From Phycisphaerae bacterium (lineage in GTDB: Bacteria > Planctomycetota > Phycisphaerae > Tepidisphaerales > Tepidisphaeraceae): a stretch of DNA of 8,216 nt. A program made the position numbers and the translations under genes. Below are positions 1-4,502 of this stretch, one piece after another; positions within the stretch are counted from its first letter, which is position 1; each line of letters begins with the position of its first letter. The notes beneath the pieces were generated by a model. That model was not told the origin of the DNA. It searched no databases and saw only the letters and a list, made by a program, of their open reading frames with translations. Location of the stretch: contig JACMJD010000421.1 in the NCBI GenBank assembly GCA_014380825.1, forward strand, positions 1 through 8,216, in the 5' to 3' direction.

Positions 1-54
1 AGGCGGAAATTCGCGGGCCGGATCGGAACAGACGCGACCGTTGTTACGGAGGTG

Positions 55-98
55 GAAATCCGCCACAACCGGCGTTTTCCTTGTGAAATTCGGCACAA
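55..98 (+). repeat. Pair of operator-like repeats, GAAATYCGSCACAA
   Basis: GAAATCCGCCACAA at 55-68 and GAAATTCGGCACAA at 85-98 match at 12 of 14 positions and start exactly 30 bp apart, about three helical turns. A shorter third match, GAAATTCG, lies at 6-13. The second copy is part of an inverted repeat, TTGTG at 81-85 with CACAA at 94-98. The first lies beside GTGG/CCAC arms (53-56 and 63-66). Same-face spacing next to a putative promoter suggests sites for a dimeric or tetrameric regulator, and the adjacent LacI-family protein is the obvious candidate. Binding is inference. Confidence 0.4.
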
Positions 99-110
99 AG
101 CATTTTTCTG

Positions 111-138
111 TTGCGTCGTTTACGACTCGCGTTATTAT
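111..138 (+). promoter_or_regulatory. Possible sigma70-type promoter for the LacI-family gene
   Basis: TTGCGT at 111-116 and TATTAT at 133-138 are separated by 16 bp. The -10 matches TATAAT at five of six positions, but the -35 matches only at its TTG half. Transcription would start near 145, about 50 bp before the start codon and close to the palindrome at 149-165. This is a by-eye assignment in an AT-richer patch, and planctomycete promoter consensus sequences may differ. Confidence 0.3.
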
Positions 139-148
139 TCACGCCGTA

Positions 149-165
149 ACAGTTCCAGTAACTGT
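149..165 (+). promoter_or_regulatory. Palindromic operator-like element near the predicted transcription start
   Basis: ACAGTT (149-154) and AACTGT (160-165) form perfect 6-bp inverted arms around a 5-bp centre. The same stretch also reads as an imperfect 12-bp direct repeat, GTAACAGTTCCA followed by GTAACTGTATCA. CGCCG at 142-146 and CGGCG at 171-175 form an outer inverted pair, so the transcript could also fold here. The centre lacks the CG step of classical LacI-family operators, so its link to this repressor is uncertain. Confidence 0.35.
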
Positions 166-197
166 ATCAGCGGCGGAAGCGGAAACGTAGGCGGAAC

Positions 198-1238
198 ATG
201 TCATCGGTTCGAGCGATTGCAAAAAAGCTCAACGTCTCTATCGCGACCGTCTCGCGCGCGCTCAACAACCATCCTGAGATCAACTCCGAAACCAGCGCCC
301 GCATCCTCAAAACCGCCAACGAGATCGGCTACTTTAACTCCGTCGGGCGACGAATCACGACCCAGCTCGGGTTCGTCGCCACCAGCGACAACGACTTCTA
401 CGAATATGATGCATTGCTGCTTTCCGGCATTCGCCGCGGCATCAGCCAGCACAAATTTGATGTCACCATTCTGAGCGTCGAGCGCGATAAGAACGAAAAC
501 GAGTCGTATACGCAGTTTTTCCTGCGAAAAGGCGTTCGCGGTGTAATCGTCCGCACGCTCGCTCGATCGCGTCACATGTGCGCAGCCATTGCGAACGAAG
601 GCTTCCCGATGGTGGTCGTCGCCGACCGATTCGAGCAGGACAACCTGAACTTTATCTCGTACCACTCCGGCGAAGGCAGCCGCAAAGCGGTCGAGCACCT
701 GATTCATCTGGGCCATCGCCGAATCGCGCTGGCGATGCACGTGGAGCGCGACAGCGACCACGCGGACCGGTATGATGCGTACAAGGAAGTCCTGCTTGGT
801 GCGGGAATTCAGCCTGACCCGGATTTGGTTGTGCCAGTGATCGCGGACATCAACGGCGGGATCGCGGCGATGAATCGCCTGATGAGCCTGCCGAATCCGC
901 CGACCGCAATATACTTTACGGATCCACTGACCACGGTTGGCGCGATGCGTCGCGCGTATGCGATGGGATTGCGCGTGCCGGACGACATCTCCATCGTCGG
1001 GTTCGACGACGGCGACATGCGCATGCGTGTTTATCCGTCGCTCACCGCGGTTTGCCAGAACGCTTCAAATTTGGGTTATGAAGCTGCGCTGTGGCTGACG
1101 CGGAAGATGATGGGAACGGTCGAGCCGATTCGCAAGGTTGCGCACACGTTTTTCGAAGTGAATCAAACCACCGGGCTGCCTCCGAAGCAGCCGGTTCGAG
1201 TGCTGCCGGATGGAACTCGGATCCTGGTGGAAGCGTAA
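198..1238 (+). CDS. LacI-family transcriptional regulator
   Basis: This is a 346-residue DNA-binding repressor of the LacI/GalR family, at the usual family length. Residues 4-45 form the helix-turn-helix, with the signature SIATVSRALNN at 14-24. From about residue 57 to the end is a periplasmic-binding-protein-like effector domain. Family landmarks include HLIHLGHRRIAL (167-178), the R-x-x-A-Y segment (191-195) and DDISIVGFDD (262-271). The start is fixed by the typical N-terminus and an in-frame stop at 159-161. The ribosome site (AGGCGG, 189-194) is weak and close to the ATG. The hinge is unusual: the normal A-R-x-L reads G50-R51-R52-I53, and the linker before the core is about four residues shorter than in PurR. 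It lies upstream of and co-oriented with the hydrolase genes, so it probably senses a glycan breakdown product. The effector cannot be read from the sequence. Confidence 0.93.
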   Translation: MSSVRAIAKKLNVSIATVSRALNNHPEINSETSARILKTANEIGYFNSVGRRITTQLGFVATSDNDFYEYDALLLSGIRRGISQHKFDVTILSVERDKNENESYTQFFLRKGVRGVIVRTLARSRHMCAAIANEGFPMVVVADRFEQDNLNFISYHSGEGSRKAVEHLIHLGHRRIALAMHVERDSDHADRYDAYKEVLLGAGIQPDPDLVVPVIADINGGIAAMNRLMSLPNPPTAIYFTDPLTTVGAMRRAYAMGLRVPDDISIVGFDDGDMRMRVYPSLTAVCQNASNLGYEAALWLTRKMMGTVEPIRKVAHTFFEVNQTTGLPPKQPVRVLPDGTRILVEA

Positions 1239-1261
1239 GTTTCGTGAGGGTTTGAATGAAT

Positions 1262-1284
1262 CGCGCGTCGACTCGGTCGGCGCG
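1262..1284 (+). terminator. GC-rich hairpin after the LacI-family gene, possible weak terminator
   Basis: CGCGC (1262-1266) pairs with GCGCG (1280-1284), and CGAC (1269-1272) pairs with GTCG (1276-1279) around a TCG loop, leaving a two-base bulge. It begins 24 bp after the regulator's stop codon. No run of T follows, so it is not a classical rho-independent terminator. It may instead be an RNA processing or stability element, or chance in GC-rich DNA. Confidence 0.25.
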
Positions 1285-1360
1285 TTGCCAAGAGCCTCCT
1301 CCGCTGCATGCGGGCGGCGCCGCGAGACCAACTCACGGCGTCCGCCCGATGCGAATTTTG

Positions 1361-1394
1361 TCGTGCGGAGCGGTTGGTGATGCCTCGTGCGGAG
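1361..1394 (+). repeat. Perfect 10-bp direct repeat in the leader of the prepilin-like gene
   Basis: TCGTGCGGAG occurs at 1361-1370 and again at 1385-1394, 24 bp apart. The second copy runs directly into the purine-rich ribosome binding site of the next gene. The 170-bp gap 1239-1408 also contains a 10-bp palindrome, GCGGCGCCGC (1314-1323). I see no convincing -10 box in this gap. The repeat could be a regulator site or a translation-control element; nothing in the sequence decides which. Confidence 0.35.
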
Positions 1395-1408
1395 AGAAAG
1401 GAAACATC

Positions 1409-2389
1409 ATGACGCGCTCAATTAGCCGTCGCCGTGTTCGCGCCTTCACCTTGGTGGAGCTGCTTGTCGTAATCGGCATCATCGCCGTGTTGATCGGTGT
1501 TCTGTTGCCTGCGCTGAACAAGGCGCGACAGAGCGCCAACAACCTGAAGTGCATGTCGAACCTGCGCACCATCGGGCAGGCGATTAACATCTACACCACG
1601 CAGAACAAAGGTGTTCTGCCGATCGGTTTCTGGGATGGCTCGAACCCGTTCGGTTCCGGCGCGACCGACAAGCGCACCGACTGGAGCGTGTTGCTGTTGA
1701 ACTCGCTGATCAAGCAGTCGGGCACGTCATACACCGACAACACTGCGGCCGGCGGTGATCGGTCGCAGACGCGAACTGGAGTGTTCACGGACGTGGATGT
1801 GCCAGACTCGGTCGGCGTGCTCTGCTACGGCGCGCATCCGCGGCTGATGCCCACGATCAACATCTCCGAGCCCAGGGCCACGCAGACGCTCCCGCCGCCG
1901 AACAACATCAAATATCCAAGTCCGTACAAGATTGCCAAGATCAGGCGTTCATCCGAGGTCTTGATGATTGCCGACGCCACCCTGTGTCAGCTCACTGAGA
2001 TCCCGACACCGTGCCTGCAGGCAAACGCAATTCTCTACCAGTTGGACAAAGGCGCGTGGCAGGGTGGACCGCCCGCGGCTGGTGTTCCGCGCAGTTATCT
2101 GCTCGACGATTACAGCATCTCCGGCATGCTTCCGACCTACGGCCCGAACACCGCCGTGGATATCGGATATGGATCTTCGCCAACCGTCGCAAAAGTGAAT
2201 TTTGATCCGGCGGGCGCGTCCAATTCGTTCCCGGCCAACTGGGGCAATTTGCGGTTCCGGCACATGAACAACACGGTCGCGAACGTGTTGATGGCTGACG
2301 GGCACGTGGAATCGCACAAGTACAAGTTCCTGGACGGCGTTGGAAAGTCGACGCTCACGCGTGCGAATGTGAACGTCAATCCGAACTAG
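1409..2389 (+). CDS. Prepilin-type N-terminal cleavage/methylation protein (pseudopilin-like)
   Basis: The product is 326 residues. Residues 11-34 are a class III prepilin signal with hydrophobic helix, R-A-F-T-L-V-E followed by LLVVIGIIAVLIGVLLPAL. Cleavage is expected between A12 and F13, and E17 is the conserved +5 glutamate. The rest is globular, with a SSEVLMIADA segment (181-190) and a C-terminal H285...D297-G298-H299, the H-Xn-DG signature of processing-associated prepilin-like families abundant in planctomycetes and related phyla. The spacing here is 11, where 9 is usual. The ATG at 1409 is preferred over an in-frame ATG at 1256 because it puts the leader at the true N-terminus and follows AAAGGAAA (1397-1404) at good distance. 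The protein should be processed by a PilD-like peptidase and sit in the envelope as a pilin or secretion-system subunit. Its role beside glycoside hydrolases is unknown. Confidence 0.88.
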   Translation: MTRSISRRRVRAFTLVELLVVIGIIAVLIGVLLPALNKARQSANNLKCMSNLRTIGQAINIYTTQNKGVLPIGFWDGSNPFGSGATDKRTDWSVLLLNSLIKQSGTSYTDNTAAGGDRSQTRTGVFTDVDVPDSVGVLCYGAHPRLMPTINISEPRATQTLPPPNNIKYPSPYKIAKIRRSSEVLMIADATLCQLTEIPTPCLQANAILYQLDKGAWQGGPPAAGVPRSYLLDDYSISGMLPTYGPNTAVDIGYGSSPTVAKVNFDPAGASNSFPANWGNLRFRHMNNTVANVLMADGHVESHKYKFLDGVGKSTLTRANVNVNPN

Positions 2390-2422
2390 CTCGGGCGCTA
2401 CTTTTTCGATGGAGGATCGAGA

Positions 2423-4495
2423 ATGTCGCCGGTTGGAAGCAAAGTCCGTATCGTCACGATCGTCGCTCTCGCGATGGTCGTGTCGTGCCTTGCTTCGATC
2501 GCTCCGGCGGCGCCGGCGCCGAACCACTTCTGGCTTGCAGCGCAACATGACTGGGCGGCGAAAACGGGATGTTTCCTCGTCGTCGAAAGTCAGTTCGACG
2601 CGGGTGCTTCAAGCAAGTTGAGCGATGCCAAACTGATTCTGGCCGTGGCTGACGGACATGACTTTCACTACCTCCGCGCGGACAGCCCGTTCGTGATTGG
2701 TCGGGAGTATTCTGCCAAGGCGATCGTGAACGCTGGCGCCGCCGAGCTGTGGCTCGACGGCAAGCGCGTCGCGCAGGCCGAAGGCGCGTTTGTGCCGCAC
2801 GATCGTCTCGAGGCGAACGTCATCCCGTCGTTCGTCAGTGGTCCGTCGGAGTATGCGGTTCACCAATCGATGGTGCGCATCGCGAGCGGTGGTAAGACGC
2901 TGGTCGACAAGAAGTTTCCATCAAATCCATCCAAGACAGGCGCCGGACTCGATGTGTTCGGTCCGGCCAATTCGATCCGACAGACTCTGGTCGTCGCCGC
3001 GCCCGTGACGGTGGAAGTGAAGTTCAGCTTCACCGCCGCGCCGGATGTGAAATCGATCGGCCCGGTCATCGACAAATACGGCCAAGCCCGCGCGGCCAAC
3101 TTTAGCGGCAAGATCACATCCGACGAACAACTGCTGGCGAGCGTCGCCGAAGAGGACAAGAAACTCGCCGCCTGGGGCGAACCGAAGAACGTCGACAAGT
3201 TTGGCGGATCAACCGACGCCGGCTGGACCGAAAAGCCCACCGGATTCTTCCGCGTCATGCAGAAGAACAATCAGTGGTGGCTGATCTCACCGGAAGGCAA
3301 CCCAACGTTCTACACCGGCATTTGCGCCGCGCCCGATCTGCTCTGGCCGCCAAGTCCGGTGACCAGTCGTGAGTTCCTGTTTGACTATCTCCCGCCGAAA
3401 GATGGCAAGTTCGCCGATTGCTGGGCGAAAGACATTTGGAGCAACGGCGACGGGCAGGACTACGTTTCGTTTCACGCGCTGAACATGATGCGCAAGTACG
3501 AAGCGCAAGGCGATTGGAAGAAGATCGCCACCGACCGCACGCACCGCCGGGCGAAAGTATTAGGCTTCGGTGGTTACGGAAAATGGTCGCAGGCGAGCGA
3601 TGTAACCACATTGCCCGTCATCCAGCGCGGCGGCGTGCCGAACCTCGTGAAGCACCCCGATATTTTCGATCCGAAGATCCAGTCCGCCTTCCGCGACGTA
3701 CTCGCCAAGGAAATTGAGCCGCGGAAGAACGATCCGTTCGTGATGGGCTGGTCGGTTGGCAATGAGATCGACGAATGTATCTCGCCCGATGAGATCCGAC
3801 AGATCCTGGCAATGGATGCGTCGGTTCCGGCCAAGAAGGCGCTGGTTGAGTTTTATCTCAGTAAAGTCGATCCATCTCACCCAACTGGCAGCCAGATCGC
3901 GCCGAACGACGAGCAGCTCGAGAAACTACGCGGATTTTACGCAGACCATTACTACGCCTTCATTTACAAGACGGTGAAGGAGATCGACCCGAATCACCTG
4001 TACTTCGGCTTCTGGCCGGTGCCGGGTTATTGGGTCAACGAGAACGATTGGCGATGGGTCGCACCGCACTGCGATGTGATCGGATTTGATTTCTATTCGT
4101 CCGATTTCGAAAACGAACCGACCGGGCGATTGATCAAAGAGATGAACAAGCCGGTGCTGAACGGCGAATTCTCGCACCCGCCGAACTATAACGGCGAGCG
4201 CGGGTATGGTTCATATCCTAGCGCGACCGTGTCCGAAGCCGATGCGGGTGAACGTTACGCGGCGTGGCTGAAGGCGGCGGCGAGTAATCCATATTGCGTA
4301 GGCGTGTTTTACTTCGCTTACCGCGACCAGCCGCTTACCGGCCGCGGTCCGGGAACGGGGCCGCAAATCGTTCACGGCGAGCATTACGCGTTCGGATTGG
4401 TCGACATCACCGATCGACCCAAATGGGATTTCGTCTCGCGCGTACGCGATGCGAACTTACAAGTGATGAAGTGGCGTACTAGCGGGGCGAAATGA
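2423..4495 (+). CDS. Secreted clan GH-A glycoside hydrolase, agarase-like (GH50-like)
   Basis: This is a 690-residue exported hydrolase with a strong ribosome site, GGAGG at 2411-2415, 7 bp before the ATG. Residues 1-31 are an export signal. V-V-S-C at 19-22 also fits a lipobox, so a lipoprotein is possible. Residues about 35-205 look like a beta-sandwich of the LamG/concanavalin type (AAELWLDGKRVA, 106-117). The catalytic part starts near TGFFRV (273-278) and NQWWLISPEGNPTFYTGI (283-300), which resembles beta-agarases and related enzymes. N447-E448 in GWSVGNEID is the likely acid/base, and E582 in LNGEFSH the likely nucleophile, as in clan GH-A TIM barrels. The C-terminal R634-D-Q-P-L-T-G-R and GLVDITDRPKW segments are also agarase-like. 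The hydrolase fold is secure; the exact family and substrate (agarose, another galactan or a glucan) are not. It starts 33 bp after the prepilin-like gene. Confidence 0.83.
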   Translation: MSPVGSKVRIVTIVALAMVVSCLASIAPAAPAPNHFWLAAQHDWAAKTGCFLVVESQFDAGASSKLSDAKLILAVADGHDFHYLRADSPFVIGREYSAKAIVNAGAAELWLDGKRVAQAEGAFVPHDRLEANVIPSFVSGPSEYAVHQSMVRIASGGKTLVDKKFPSNPSKTGAGLDVFGPANSIRQTLVVAAPVTVEVKFSFTAAPDVKSIGPVIDKYGQARAANFSGKITSDEQLLASVAEEDKKLAAWGEPKNVDKFGGSTDAGWTEKPTGFFRVMQKNNQWWLISPEGNPTFYTGICAAPDLLWPPSPVTSREFLFDYLPPKDGKFADCWAKDIWSNGDGQDYVSFHALNMMRKYEAQGDWKKIATDRTHRRAKVLGFGGYGKWSQASDVTTLPVIQRGGVPNLVKHPDIFDPKIQSAFRDVLAKEIEPRKNDPFVMGWSVGNEIDECISPDEIRQILAMDASVPAKKALVEFYLSKVDPSHPTGSQIAPNDEQLEKLRGFYADHYYAFIYKTVKEIDPNHLYFGFWPVPGYWVNENDWRWVAPHCDVIGFDFYSSDFENEPTGRLIKEMNKPVLNGEFSHPPNYNGERGYGSYPSATVSEADAGERYAAWLKAAASNPYCVGVFYFAYRDQPLTGRGPGTGPQIVHGEHYAFGLVDITDRPKWDFVSRVRDANLQVMKWRTSGAK

Positions 4496-4502
4496 GATTT
4501 GA

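Larger units (their letters stand above)
1..197 (+). promoter_or_regulatory. Non-coding leader upstream of the LacI-family gene
   Basis: This stretch contains no convincing gene. An open frame from about 52 overlaps the regulator in another frame and resembles nothing. The region is less GC-rich than the rest of the window, especially at 75-170. It holds a possible promoter (about 111-138), two near-identical elements 30 bp apart (55-68 and 85-98), and a small palindrome (149-165) flanked by a wider CGCCG/CGGCG inverted pair (142-146 and 171-175). LacI-family genes are often autoregulated, so this is where operators would be expected. Any gene to the left lies outside the window. Confidence 0.6.

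Noticed and set aside
81..98. Reading TTGTG-N8-CACAA as a true lac-type operator
   Set aside because: Only the TTGTG half resembles the E. coli lac operator, and the spacing and centre differ. It is kept only as a candidate site.
52..474. Open frame overlapping the leader and start of the LacI-family gene
   Set aside because: Its Ser-rich product matches nothing, and the overlapping frame from 198 encodes an unmistakable helix-turn-helix.
1285..1313. Promoter with TTGCCA (1285-1290) as -35 for the prepilin-like gene
   Set aside because: The -35 matches well, but no acceptable -10 hexamer lies 16-18 bp downstream in this GC-rich stretch.
1256..1408. Upstream in-frame extension of the prepilin-like gene (ATG at 1256)
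   Set aside because: It would bury the prepilin leader 51 residues inside the protein. The ATG at 1409 has a well-placed ribosome site and puts the leader at the N-terminus.
1949..2548. Minus-strand open frame of 199 codons across the prepilin-like/GH-A gene junction
   Set aside because: It crosses the true stop, ribosome site and start of two well-supported genes, and its product is very Arg-rich with no domain.
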